Assembly: GCA_019720975.1 (NCBI GenBank)
Contig: JAGVSJ010000012.1
Span: forward strand, 1 to 58,996
Direction: 5' to 3'
Length of the DNA stretch: 58,996 nt
DNA from: Candidatus Sysuiplasma superficiale
Lineage (GTDB): Archaea; Thermoplasmatota; Thermoplasmata; Sysuiplasmatales; Sysuiplasmataceae
How positions within the stretch are numbered: the first letter of the stretch is position 1; every line of letters begins with the position of its first letter. The notes under the pieces were generated by a model. It ran no database searches. It was not told where the DNA came from and saw nothing but the letters and a program-made list of their open reading frames with translations. The translations under genes were made by a program, and so were the position numbers. Positions 25,790 to 33,907 of this stretch are shown piece after piece.

Positions 25790-26524
25790 TCATTCCGAAA
25801 TCGGCGGCGTTGCCGAGAAGACGCCATCCTTGAATATGAGCGTCATGTACCCATGTTCCACCCTAGAATGCCTGAGTTTGAGACATCTTATCCTGAGCTG
25901 GTAATCCGCCTCTCCCACCTGATGGAAGCGAAGCGCTATTGTACCGTCTGCAAGGAAGTCCTCTCCGTAGGCCGATATCTCCTCGCTTCCCGGCCTCAGT
26001 TCGGATATGATGAAAGAAGTTATGTTGAGTTTCCTGAGGAAACCGAAGAAATGAAAGAGTTCCTGTCTTGGATTCACCACATTCTTGAGTGAAAAGACGG
26101 CGTTCAATGAGTCCAGGACGAGCAGATCCACACCTCCTGCCTCCGTCCTCTTCCTTATGTAGTCTTCAAGTATCTTGAACCAGTCTCTTCCGCTGTCCGC
26201 CTCCGAATGTTCGAGCCTCAGCGTGGCTATGTCTGAAATCAGCAGTTTTGACTCGTCCACCGGCCAGAATCCGAGGGACTGCATCGATTCCATGAGGCTC
26301 TGCTTTGTTTCCTCAAGTGAGATATACAGACAGTTCAGTTTCAGCTTCCTCGCGTTGTTCCAGAGCACATTCATTGAAATCGAAGACTTCATGGTTCCGG
26401 GTGCACCGAAGAGAAGCACTATGTGCCCCTTCCTTATGCCTCCCTGTATCCTGTCGTCAAAACCCTCTATGAATGTTCTGATACGGTCCGTCTTCAGATT
26501 TAGTGCTTCCATTTGACCCGCCAT
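25790..26524 (-). CDS. KaiC/RadA-like RecA-superfamily ATPase
   Basis: A 244-residue single-domain RecA-fold ATPase of the archaeal KaiC-like group. Walker A is FGAPGTMKSS (residues 39-48), the catalytic Glu pair follows in YISLEETKQS, Walker B is DLLVLDSLNAVF, and GTIALRFHQVG and YMTLIFKDGVF close the fold. Such proteins act in signalling, archaellum regulation or unknown processes; no second domain tells the role here. Convergence with sepF may be chance. Start at 26524 or the in-frame ATG at 26512; the TATA box at 26541-26549 gives a start of transcription between them. Confidence 0.85.
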   Translation of the reverse strand: MAGQMEALNLKTDRIRTFIEGFDDRIQGGIRKGHIVLLFGAPGTMKSSISMNVLWNNARKLKLNCLYISLEETKQSLMESMQSLGFWPVDESKLLISDIATLRLEHSEADSGRDWFKILEDYIRKRTEAGGVDLLVLDSLNAVFSLKNVVNPRQELFHFFGFLRKLNITSFIISELRPGSEEISAYGEDFLADGTIALRFHQVGEADYQLRIRCLKLRHSRVEHGYMTLIFKDGVFSATPPISE

Positions 26525-26540
26525 TACTTTTCCTGTTCGG

Positions 26541-26549
26541 ATTTAAAAC
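26541..26549 (-). promoter_or_regulatory. TATA box, KaiC-like gene
   Basis: GTTTTAAAT on the minus strand predicts transcription from about 26518-26522. Confidence 0.5.
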
Positions 26550-26641
26550 TGACCACACGATTCTCCTCAACGCCAATTCATGCCGTATGCCCTGTTGCCG
26601 CTCAAGCCGCAGTTCCGCTCACGTGCCGGGCGGATTGATGC

Positions 26642-26651
26642 AATAAAATAG
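26642..26651 (+). promoter_or_regulatory. TATA box, HD hydrolase gene
   Basis: AATAAAATAG is centred 27-28 bases before the ATG at 26674, predicting a leaderless transcript. Confidence 0.65.
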
Positions 26652-26673
26652 TCCCCGGCGTATATGCAGGAAC

Positions 26674-27948
26674 ATGGCGGAGAGGAGCTACACCGTCATC
26701 CACGACAGTGTTCACGGAAGTGTCAGAATGGATGACAGCTTTGCATCGATTCTCGATTCACCTGAACTGCAGAGGATGGGGCATGTCCATCAGCTCGGAC
26801 TTGCGAACCTTGTCTTTCCCGGTGCAAACCACACCAGGCTCGAGCACATGCTCGGAACCTACCATCTTGCATCCCTCTTCTCTGAAAGGCTGCGCATCGG
26901 GGGGCAGGAGAAGGATCTCCTTCTTGCGGCAGCGCTTGTGCATGATGCAGGCCACCCCCCATTCTCGCACACATTCGAGGATGTCCTAAGGCTCAGGCTC
27001 GGCATCAACCACATGGAACTCAGCGCCCGCATAATAATGGGGGAGATGGACACGGTACCCTCCGACGAGCGCTACGTCCTTTCAGGGTCCAGGAGGATAT
27101 GCGAATCGCTGGAATCAATGGGCCTGTCCCCGAAGGAAGTGGCACAACTTGTAATGCTGGAGGAAGGTACCGAATCAATACCGGGCTATCTCACATCCCT
27201 GATTCACGGCCCGGTCGACGTTGACCAGCTCGACTACCTGATGAGGGATTCGCATTACACAGGTGTTGCCCAGGGCAGTGTCGATGCCGCCAGGATAATT
27301 GAGACATCATCCCTCGCCGACGGTGTGATGGTTGTCGAGAGGAGGGGAATGGCTGCTGTTGAAGGCCTTACCGTGTCCAGGATACTGATGAACAGTGCTG
27401 TCTACTTTCACCGCACTGTCAGGATCGCAGAGATGATGCTTGCCAAGGCGGTTTCAATGCTTGACAGGGCAGCATTTGTCGACGTGTTCAGGGACACGGA
27501 CGCATCGCTCTCAGAAAGGCTGAAGGCAAACGGGGGGTACCAGAGGGAGGTTGCCCTCAGACTCAAATACAGGCGCCTTTTCAAGAGTTCACTGCAGCTC
27601 AACCTCGAGAGGATGAGCCCTGATGAGAGAAAGAGAATAACTGTGCTCTCAGCAGGCAACAGGCTCGCCAGGATGGAGGATGAACTGTCTGCCCTTGCCG
27701 GGGGTGAGCCCGGGAGCGTCATAATTGACATTGCGCCGCGTGACTTTCTTGCGCGCAGGAGAAGGAAGGGAAAGACTGAGGTTCCAATACTCGATGACGA
27801 TGGAAAGGTCAGGAAACTGACTTCCCTGAGCCCCATAGCGCGGGCTGTCCAGATGCATCCTCCGCAGTCATGGGGGCTGATGGTCGCCTGCGACCCTGCC
27901 ATAAGGCCCCAGATCTCAAGAATGGCCTATGATGCGATATTCGGGTGA
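26674..27948 (+). CDS. HD-domain phosphohydrolase, dNTPase-like
   Basis: A 424-residue member of the COG1078 HD-superfamily, related to dGTPase and SAMHD1. The metal site is visible: His in HTRLEHMLG (His58), His90-Asp91 in LVHDAGHPPFSH, and the distal Asp in VDVDQLDYLMRD. The opening (IHDSVHGSVRMDDSF) is typical of the group. It probably hydrolyses deoxynucleoside triphosphates or another phosphate ester with a divalent metal. The C-terminal 120 residues are basic and variable. It is cytoplasmic, and convergent with rtcB downstream. Confidence 0.9.
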   Translation: MAERSYTVIHDSVHGSVRMDDSFASILDSPELQRMGHVHQLGLANLVFPGANHTRLEHMLGTYHLASLFSERLRIGGQEKDLLLAAALVHDAGHPPFSHTFEDVLRLRLGINHMELSARIIMGEMDTVPSDERYVLSGSRRICESLESMGLSPKEVAQLVMLEEGTESIPGYLTSLIHGPVDVDQLDYLMRDSHYTGVAQGSVDAARIIETSSLADGVMVVERRGMAAVEGLTVSRILMNSAVYFHRTVRIAEMMLAKAVSMLDRAAFVDVFRDTDASLSERLKANGGYQREVALRLKYRRLFKSSLQLNLERMSPDERKRITVLSAGNRLARMEDELSALAGGEPGSVIIDIAPRDFLARRRRKGKTEVPILDDDGKVRKLTSLSPIARAVQMHPPQSWGLMVACDPAIRPQISRMAYDAIFG

Positions 27949-27986
27949 CGCCCATGCCCTGCACTCAACGGCGCAGGAAGACCGGA

Positions 27987-29495
27987 TCATCCCTTCATCA
28001 CGCCTACCGGCACAACCCTGGCAACAATTCTTGAAAGGCCGGCCCCCTGAGTGATCCTGACAACGTCATCTATGTTCTTGTAAACCCCCGGCGCCTCCTC
28101 AAGTATTCCGTCCACTGTTGCTGACCTGAGGTATATGCCGCTGTCACTCATCCTCTTCCTGACTGCCTTCTCCGTGTACATCCTCGTGGCAGCCTTCCTT
28201 GACAGAACGCGCCCCGCTCCGTGGCATGTGGATCCGAAGCTTTCCTTCACCGACCCCTCGGCACCGACCAGGACGTAGCTTGCCGTTCCCATGTCCCCCG
28301 GGATGATCACAGGCTGTCCGATGCCGGAGTATCTCGCCGGAACAAGAGGGTGCCCTTTTGGAAGGGCCCTTGTCGCTCCCTTCCTGTGTATGTATGCCCT
28401 CACCCTCTTTCCCTCCACTTCGTATTCCTCAACCTTCGCTATGTTGTGCGCAACGTCGTAGACCATGTGCATTCCCAGATCCTCCGCCGACGCTCCCAGA
28501 ACCCTGGAGAATGCCTCCCTTATCCTGTGCAGTATCAGCTGCCTGTTCGCCCATCCGAAGTTTGCCGCAGCTGCCATGGCAGCAAAATAATCCTCTCCTT
28601 CCCTCGACCTGATCGGGGCACAGGAAAGCTGTCTGTCAGGGAGGGAGAATCCGTATGATGCCGACCTCTCCTCCATTATCTTGAGGTAGTCGGTCGCGAC
28701 CTGATGGCCCAGTCCCCTCGAGCCCGAATGCACCGTAACGACTATCTGCCCTTCCCCTGTGATGCCGAAGCTCTTCGCTGCCTCGGGTTCGAATATGCTG
28801 TCGACCCTGTCAATCTCAAGGAAATGATTTCCGGAGCCAAGTGTTCCTATCTGCGTCCTGCCTCGCTGTTTCGCCCGTGTGCTGACCTTGGAAGAATCCG
28901 CAATCCTGTAAAGCCCGTTCTCCTCCGTAACTTCAAGATCCTCTTTCCAGCCGAAGCCCTTCTCGACCGCCCAGTGCGAACCCTCATCAAGCACCCTGTC
29001 AATCTCATTTCCCTTTGCGCTCACGCTACCCTCGGAGCCGACACCGCAGGGTACCAGGGAAAAGAGTGTGTCAATGAGCTCCCTTATCCTGCCCTTTACA
29101 TCGTCATACTGCAGGTCAGTCCTGACCATTCTTACCCCGCAGTTTATGTCGAAGCCTAGTCCGCCCGGTGAGATCACCCCTTCCTCCTCATCCTCGGCTA
29201 TGACACCGCCTATCGGGAAACCGTAGCCCCAGTGTATGTCAGGCATCGCCAGTGCCTTCCCGACTATGCCCGGCATCATTGCGATGTTGGCGGCCTGCTC
29301 AAGTGCGTTGTCCTGTTTGATGGACTCGATCATTGTGTCGTCGGAGTAAACAATCGTGGAAGTCCTCATTCCTTCCTTGTAGCTCCTCGGTATCTCATAC
29401 CTGTAGCTGTCTATTCGATTGAGCACACCGTTCCAGGTCAACTTATGCACACCTTCTTTTCCATTCAGTCCGTCTGTATTAAAACCTTCTGGCAT
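27987..29495 (-). CDS. rtcB: RtcB RNA ligase
   Basis: The GTP- and Mn-dependent ligase that joins 2',3'-cyclic phosphate or 3'-phosphate RNA ends to 5'-OH ends, as in archaeal tRNA intron splicing. From the ATG at 29495 the protein has 502 residues. Metal and catalytic residues are all present: Cys119 (FDINCGVRM), His224 (GSGNHFLE), His256 (VHSGSRGLG), His350 (DVAHNIAK) and His425 (STCHGAGR), the last being the guanylylated residue in known RtcB. No intein is present. A frame runs 131 codons further upstream but overlaps the methyltransferase gene out of frame and looks non-coding. AGGGGG lies shortly before the chosen ATG. Confidence 0.95.
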   Translation of the reverse strand: MPEGFNTDGLNGKEGVHKLTWNGVLNRIDSYRYEIPRSYKEGMRTSTIVYSDDTMIESIKQDNALEQAANIAMMPGIVGKALAMPDIHWGYGFPIGGVIAEDEEEGVISPGGLGFDINCGVRMVRTDLQYDDVKGRIRELIDTLFSLVPCGVGSEGSVSAKGNEIDRVLDEGSHWAVEKGFGWKEDLEVTEENGLYRIADSSKVSTRAKQRGRTQIGTLGSGNHFLEIDRVDSIFEPEAAKSFGITGEGQIVVTVHSGSRGLGHQVATDYLKIMEERSASYGFSLPDRQLSCAPIRSREGEDYFAAMAAAANFGWANRQLILHRIREAFSRVLGASAEDLGMHMVYDVAHNIAKVEEYEVEGKRVRAYIHRKGATRALPKGHPLVPARYSGIGQPVIIPGDMGTASYVLVGAEGSVKESFGSTCHGAGRVLSRKAATRMYTEKAVRKRMSDSGIYLRSATVDGILEEAPGVYKNIDDVVRITQGAGLSRIVARVVPVGVMKG

Positions 29496-29611
29496 CGCGG
29501 CCCCCTGAAGAAAAGCGGACCGTGATGCAGAGTTCCCTCGCAAAAGTGGTAACAGATAAGCAGAACAGTTTTCTTCCGCGAAACCGCCATGCGCCGTCCG
29601 GCAACTGTTCC

Positions 29612-30250
29612 TCAGAATCCCTTCACTATGGCGCAGAAACCTCCGCTTTTCCCGCTGAGCTGTATCATGTCCGTCCCGACATTCCTTGAAAAGAGTTCCG
29701 GAGCATCTGTCCAGGAGCTGTTGTCTACGAAAATGATGCCCTTCTTCATGTGCCTCCATGCCGCTGTCAGCTCGAACATTACATGTTCGGTCTCGTGGCT
29801 GCTGTCGTGCAGGAACAGGTCTATTGTACGCAGCCGATTCAGCAACGGGACCAGAAGTCTGCGCGAATCTCCGACATGAAGTGTCCATCTGTTCTTCAGC
29901 TCCTCAGGAACGAGAAAACCGACCGGATAGGTCTCCGCCTCCTCACCGTACTTTTCACCAATGTCTATCGAATGCAGGTGTCCGTGTCCCGTCTTTTCAA
30001 GTGCCGAGAGAAAGAAAGTCGAGGACACTCCGGGGCCGACACCTGTTTCAACGCAAAATGACGGTCTGAGGACTCTTGTCACTGCGTAGAGAATCACTCC
30101 CTTGTCCGTATCGAGAGACCATAGATTCTTGCCTGATATCTGCCCTGCAACAGATGCAACGGCCACTCCTTCGTCAAGCGCATCCTGAAACTCCCGGTCG
30201 GTCAGTCCCATCCTGTCGGTCAGCTCCGTGATGTTTTCGAGAGAAGACAT
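29612..30250 (-). CDS. Class I SAM-dependent methyltransferase
   Basis: A 212-residue methyltransferase of the Methyltransf_24/CmcI-like type. The SAM-binding motif I is CVETGVGPGVSSTF, with acidic motif II in LHSIDIGEKYG. The DLFLHDSSHETEHV stretch matches the metal/substrate region of these families, and IIFVDNSSW follows. The substrate is unknown. It lies 116 bases upstream of rtcB on the same strand and could be co-transcribed with it. Confidence 0.85.
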   Translation of the reverse strand: MSSLENITELTDRMGLTDREFQDALDEGVAVASVAGQISGKNLWSLDTDKGVILYAVTRVLRPSFCVETGVGPGVSSTFFLSALEKTGHGHLHSIDIGEKYGEEAETYPVGFLVPEELKNRWTLHVGDSRRLLVPLLNRLRTIDLFLHDSSHETEHVMFELTAAWRHMKKGIIFVDNSSWTDAPELFSRNVGTDMIQLSGKSGGFCAIVKGF

Positions 30251-30578
30251 GGTAGAGTGTAGAGCGTCCTGAAAGTTATCCTTTTCCGGGCATCAGTATA
30301 TGGGAACAGACCTGAGAGACGCTGCCGGCCCCGGAATGTGAATGTATATGAAAATAAACGTCCGCGGAAACGGCATATGTCATATCATTTCCAGGAACTG
30401 CTGTGCAGAGACGCCAGTAATTGCATCGTCCCTTCTCTGATCGAAGCAGCACCCTAACCTCTGCCGCTGCACAGGTACTGTTGATGGATCCAAGTGCCAT
30501 GTCACTGCTGACGCGTATCACTCTCCTGAGATGAAGAAAATCCAGCATGCATCAGAGCACCGACATGGTGCAGGGACA
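30251..30578. other. Divergent intergenic region, no gene
   Basis: About 330 bases between the methyltransferase and the beta-lactamase-like gene. A 90-codon minus-strand frame here shows no family pattern. I see a weak AT element for the methyltransferase near 30275-30285 and nothing else. Confidence 0.5.
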
Positions 30579-30588
30579 CATTTATCTC
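30579..30588 (+). promoter_or_regulatory. TATA box, beta-lactamase-like gene
   Basis: CATTTATCTC predicts transcription from about 30610, exactly at an in-frame GTG (30611). An upstream in-frame TTG at 30590 would be untranscribed. Confidence 0.5.
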
Positions 30589-30610
30589 ATTGGAACAAAT
30601 TCGTCGCACA

Positions 30611-31393
30611 GTGCAGACGCAAATGTCGGATGTCCTGATGAAGAGGCTGAACAGCATTGTCGACAGCTACGGCAAAGACGTGTCCATCTCAATCGAGGAT
30701 TGCAGAGGCAACTTCATCTTCAGGCACAATGTGTCATCTGAGTTTCCTGCAGCCAGCATAATCAAGCTCTTTCTTCTCGACTTCTCATTGCTGATGGAGA
30801 AGAATCTCGATGAGAAGGTGGAGGTCGATTCCCTTTCACCCGACGATGAGAGCATGCTAAAGTTCTTCTCGGGCTCAACTCTAACCATACGTTCACTGCT
30901 TTCGCTGATGATTGATGTGAGCGACAACACGGCAACCAATTTCCTCATCGACAGATACGGAATGCAGAATATACAGAAGCACATCGATGCCAACGGAATG
31001 AGCGCCACGAAGCTGAGGCGCCGCATGCTTGATTTTGAAGCAAGGAGCGCCGGAATTGACAATACAACATCGCTCAACGATGTCTTCGCGCTGCTCAAGC
31101 GGCATACTGCCGGGTGCGGACAGAATGATCCGCAAAACCATGGATCAGTCTTCACCGATCTGATGATGCACCAGCACGACAGGGGAAGGATATCACTCTT
31201 CCTTCCGGACGGTATTGCGGGCACAAAGAGCGGGAGCCTGGATGATGTCTACAGCGATGTGGGTTTCATAAAATCGGCGGGAGGTCTTTCCTACATCGGC
31301 TTTCTCACCCGGAATGAAGCTGTCTATGACGCACGTCTCTTCATACCTGAATTATCCCTCATGTTCTTTGACAGCTATATACGCGAAAGGTAG
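30611..31393 (+). CDS. Class A beta-lactamase-fold serine hydrolase
   Basis: A 260-residue protein with all motifs of class A serine beta-lactamases and related DD-peptidases, numbered from GTG 30611. SxxK is in AASIIKL (Ser49, Lys52), SDN in IDVSDNTATN (104-106), a Glu at about 143 in the omega-loop region (MLDFEARSAG), and KSG in GTKSGSLDD (206-208). Spacings are close to class A. No signal peptide is seen, so it is probably cytoplasmic, which is unusual for a beta-lactamase. It may act on an unrelated amide or ester. Archaea lack the usual targets of beta-lactams, so resistance is not an obvious role. The ATG at 30623 is the alternative start. Confidence 0.85.
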   Translation: MQTQMSDVLMKRLNSIVDSYGKDVSISIEDCRGNFIFRHNVSSEFPAASIIKLFLLDFSLLMEKNLDEKVEVDSLSPDDESMLKFFSGSTLTIRSLLSLMIDVSDNTATNFLIDRYGMQNIQKHIDANGMSATKLRRRMLDFEARSAGIDNTTSLNDVFALLKRHTAGCGQNDPQNHGSVFTDLMMHQHDRGRISLFLPDGIAGTKSGSLDDVYSDVGFIKSAGGLSYIGFLTRNEAVYDARLFIPELSLMFFDSYIRER

Positions 31394-31453
31394 GGCGCCT
31401 GTTCCGACGGCGGATCTGGCATGCTGTCCCGTCCCGGGTGGCAGTGTCCGGAT

Positions 31454-33253
31454 TCAGAGCATCTCGTTTCTCTTCAGATGCGATGCCGGATCCCTGACTT
31501 TATCGTAATCCAGCCCTTCCTTCCATCGTGAGTATGACCACTTTTCGTAGTTTCTCCTCTGCCTCTCGCCGGCCTTCTGATTCTGAACGAACCTCAGCTG
31601 TCCCGGCTTCTCCGATGCCTTCACTTCAATGTCCTTCATCAGGCCGTGCCTTGACACCGTCAGCCTGATATTTTCCCCGGGGGAGAACTCTGCAATCCTG
31701 TTCTTGAGTTCCCTTGCCTTTGCCCTCATGCCGTTCACAGCTATTATTTCGTCTCCCGGAAGAACACCTGCTTCAGCTGCCCCCATTCCCTCTATGACGG
31801 AGTCTACAATCTCCGGCGAATTCTCAGACATGCGTATGCCCAGGCAGGCAGCCTTCCTTTCCGAATGCCACTTCATCTCGAGACCTGCAAGAGCGAGATA
31901 TCTAGCAAGCGGGAGATCCCCCCTGCTTGCGACAAGTTTCCTGTAGAGGGTTTTGCCGTCTCCGTCACAAACCTCGCTCAGCGATTCGATGAAATCCTCT
32001 TCCGTGAAACCCTTTCCTTCGCCGTAAGTTTTCCTGTAGAGGAGTCTCATGACATCATCCAGTCTCCTCCTACCGCCTGTCCTGTCTATTATGTGTATGT
32101 CAAGAAGCATTCCTATGAGCTGTCCCTTTGTGTAATAGGAGATGACGCTGTTGACCGTGTTCTCGTCCGGCCTGTAGAATTTGATCCAGGTATCGAAGCT
32201 GGATTCCTCGGCGCTCTGGTAATTCCGTCCAGGTGTCTGGAGGAATATCTCCGCTGTTCTGGCATTGCTCCTCATGAACTCAGCAGGCGTCTGAATCCGT
32301 GCCTTTCGCAGTGCAATGTAGGTGTAATAGGAAGTGAAACCCTCAGAAAACCAGAGCAGTTTTGTATACACCTCCTTCGAATAGTCAAAAGGCCCCAGCG
32401 GGACAGGGCGGAGTCGCTTCACGTTCCAGAGGTGGAAGAACTCATGCGATATGGTGCTCAATTTGGCGATATACTCTTCTCTTATGCGGAAGGAAAACGG
32501 ATCTGCAAGGCAGTGGGTCGAATTGAGATGCTCCAGTCCGCCTGATGCGCCCGGGAGCAGATCATATATGAAGACATACCTTTCATACGGCACATTCTTC
32601 ATTATGGATATCTGAGCCCTCACTATCTTCTCCACGTCGGAGGCGAATTTCCGTGTGTCTATGGTGCTGGAACCGTATATGGCTATCTCATGGTCCTTTT
32701 CCATGCATTTGAAATGAATCGACTCATGATTCCCTGCCTCTATGGGGGAGTCTACAAGAGTATCGTAGTTTTCAGCCCTGAATGTCCATTTGTCCTCCGT
32801 ATGGCGAAGGCCTGTAGACACGACGTTCCATCCGTCATGCGGAATTAGCCGGACAGTCGCCGGCTGCGATTCCATTCCCCTGGCATAGAGGAATACGCTC
32901 GCGCCGTTGATTGTGAGATGCGTGTCATCGAAGAAACTGTGATGAACGGTAATGGTGTGCGCGTGAACCCTGTATTTGACGGTAATATCCCTGCCGTCTG
33001 CATTCAGAACCCAGCTGCTCTTGTCGCTCTTTTCCAGTGCTATCCTCCTGCCGGCGGAGTTGAAAGCGTCTATCTCGACAATATGCTTCGCAAAATCCTC
33101 AACCCTGTATGCACCTGGAGTCCATACAGGCATGCACAGCTCAACCCTGCCGCGCGGAGGTCTGAAAAGCATTTCAACCCTCAGATTGTTCAGTCTGTGG
33201 TCTCTCGCATCCACCGTATACTGTATTTCAGCTGTATTCGATCCCTTTTCCAT
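31454..33253 (-). CDS. M61 glycyl aminopeptidase-like metallopeptidase with PDZ domain
   Basis: A 599-residue M61-family peptidase. The N-terminal half is beta-rich. GGLEH (about 238-242) is the family's substrate-binding motif. The zinc site is ISHEFFHLWNVKRLRP (His270, Glu271, His274), with the downstream Glu in FSEGFTSYYTY. A C-terminal PDZ domain (about 490-565, VIEGMGAAEAGVLPGDEIIAV) probably binds peptide ends. Known members release N-terminal Gly or Ala. No signal peptide is seen, so it is probably cytoplasmic. It follows the translin-like gene by 19 bases with a strong GGAGG before its ATG and is the last gene of a purD-translin-M61 operon. Confidence 0.92.
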   Translation of the reverse strand: MEKGSNTAEIQYTVDARDHRLNNLRVEMLFRPPRGRVELCMPVWTPGAYRVEDFAKHIVEIDAFNSAGRRIALEKSDKSSWVLNADGRDITVKYRVHAHTITVHHSFFDDTHLTINGASVFLYARGMESQPATVRLIPHDGWNVVSTGLRHTEDKWTFRAENYDTLVDSPIEAGNHESIHFKCMEKDHEIAIYGSSTIDTRKFASDVEKIVRAQISIMKNVPYERYVFIYDLLPGASGGLEHLNSTHCLADPFSFRIREEYIAKLSTISHEFFHLWNVKRLRPVPLGPFDYSKEVYTKLLWFSEGFTSYYTYIALRKARIQTPAEFMRSNARTAEIFLQTPGRNYQSAEESSFDTWIKFYRPDENTVNSVISYYTKGQLIGMLLDIHIIDRTGGRRRLDDVMRLLYRKTYGEGKGFTEEDFIESLSEVCDGDGKTLYRKLVASRGDLPLARYLALAGLEMKWHSERKAACLGIRMSENSPEIVDSVIEGMGAAEAGVLPGDEIIAVNGMRAKARELKNRIAEFSPGENIRLTVSRHGLMKDIEVKASEKPGQLRFVQNQKAGERQRRNYEKWSYSRWKEGLDYDKVRDPASHLKRNEML

Positions 33254-33272
33254 TTCCCTGCCTCCTCACTCT

Positions 33273-33893
33273 TCAAACTCCTTTCCTTTTCTTTCCAAAA
33301 CCGGATAACGCATGTGACGCCTTTGCAGCCGTTAGTTCCCCCATGGTTCTGTCCAGCATAGCTCTCGCGCTGTCCTGCTTCTTTCTGATCTGGGTGAGTT
33401 TCGATGGATAGTGGAGCCTGGATATGGCAAGAAAGAGCCTGTCCATATCCTCCACCCACCGGCCTGCGGCCTCCACATTTCCCTCAAGCATCCTGTCCAG
33501 CGCAGATCTCCTCAGTTCACCTATCAGGTCCGAAAGACCCATAACATAAGTCGAAGCGTCGACCTTCATCTGCAGATGTGTGGGCATCTCCCTGCCAGTG
33601 ACAGCACATCTGAATAGCGTGGCCTCAACATACTCCTGCAGTGCGTCTTCAACAAATCCGCTGTAATATATCTCCGAGTTCCCTTCAAGGAGCGTAAGCA
33701 GTTCCATCACGTCCGCCTTCAGTTTCCGGAACCCCTCCACTATATCCTTTCCTTCCGCTTCCCTGTGCAATCTGTATATGAGATCCGATGAATTTCTGAC
33801 AATCTCCCGTGACTTCCTTATGGCGATCTCCCTTATCTCATCCCTTTCATCAAGTTCCTTCTCAACTTCCGTCATGACATTCTCAAGATTCAC
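33273..33893 (-). CDS. Translin-like nucleic-acid-binding protein
   Basis: An all-helical protein of about 206 residues of the translin/TRAX family. Diagnostic stretches are REIAIRKSREIVRNSSDLIYRLHR near the N-terminus, LSDLIGELRRSALDRMLEGN in the middle, and LHYPSKLTQIRKKQDSARAMLDRTMGEL at the end. Translins form ring-shaped octamers that bind single-stranded RNA or DNA, and archaeal translin/TRAX-like proteins can have RNase activity. Start choice is uncertain: GTG at 33911 overlaps the purD stop by 4 bases (GTGA), GTG at 33893 gives a normal N-terminus, and ATG at 33875 is also possible. It is co-transcribed with purD and the M61 gene. Confidence 0.85.
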   Translation of the reverse strand: MNLENVMTEVEKELDERDEIREIAIRKSREIVRNSSDLIYRLHREAEGKDIVEGFRKLKADVMELLTLLEGNSEIYYSGFVEDALQEYVEATLFRCAVTGREMPTHLQMKVDASTYVMGLSDLIGELRRSALDRMLEGNVEAAGRWVEDMDRLFLAISRLHYPSKLTQIRKKQDSARAMLDRTMGELTAAKASHALSGFGKKRKGV

Positions 33894-33907
33894 CAGTACC
33901 AAAACGA

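Noticed and set aside
27987-29495. Intein in RtcB
   Set aside because: The protein is continuous at normal length with normal spacing between metal ligands, and no splicing-block motifs are seen.
29496-29888. 131-codon N-terminal extension of RtcB
   Set aside because: It overlaps the methyltransferase gene in another frame, resembles no RtcB N-terminus, and a good start with AGGGGG upstream exists at 29495.
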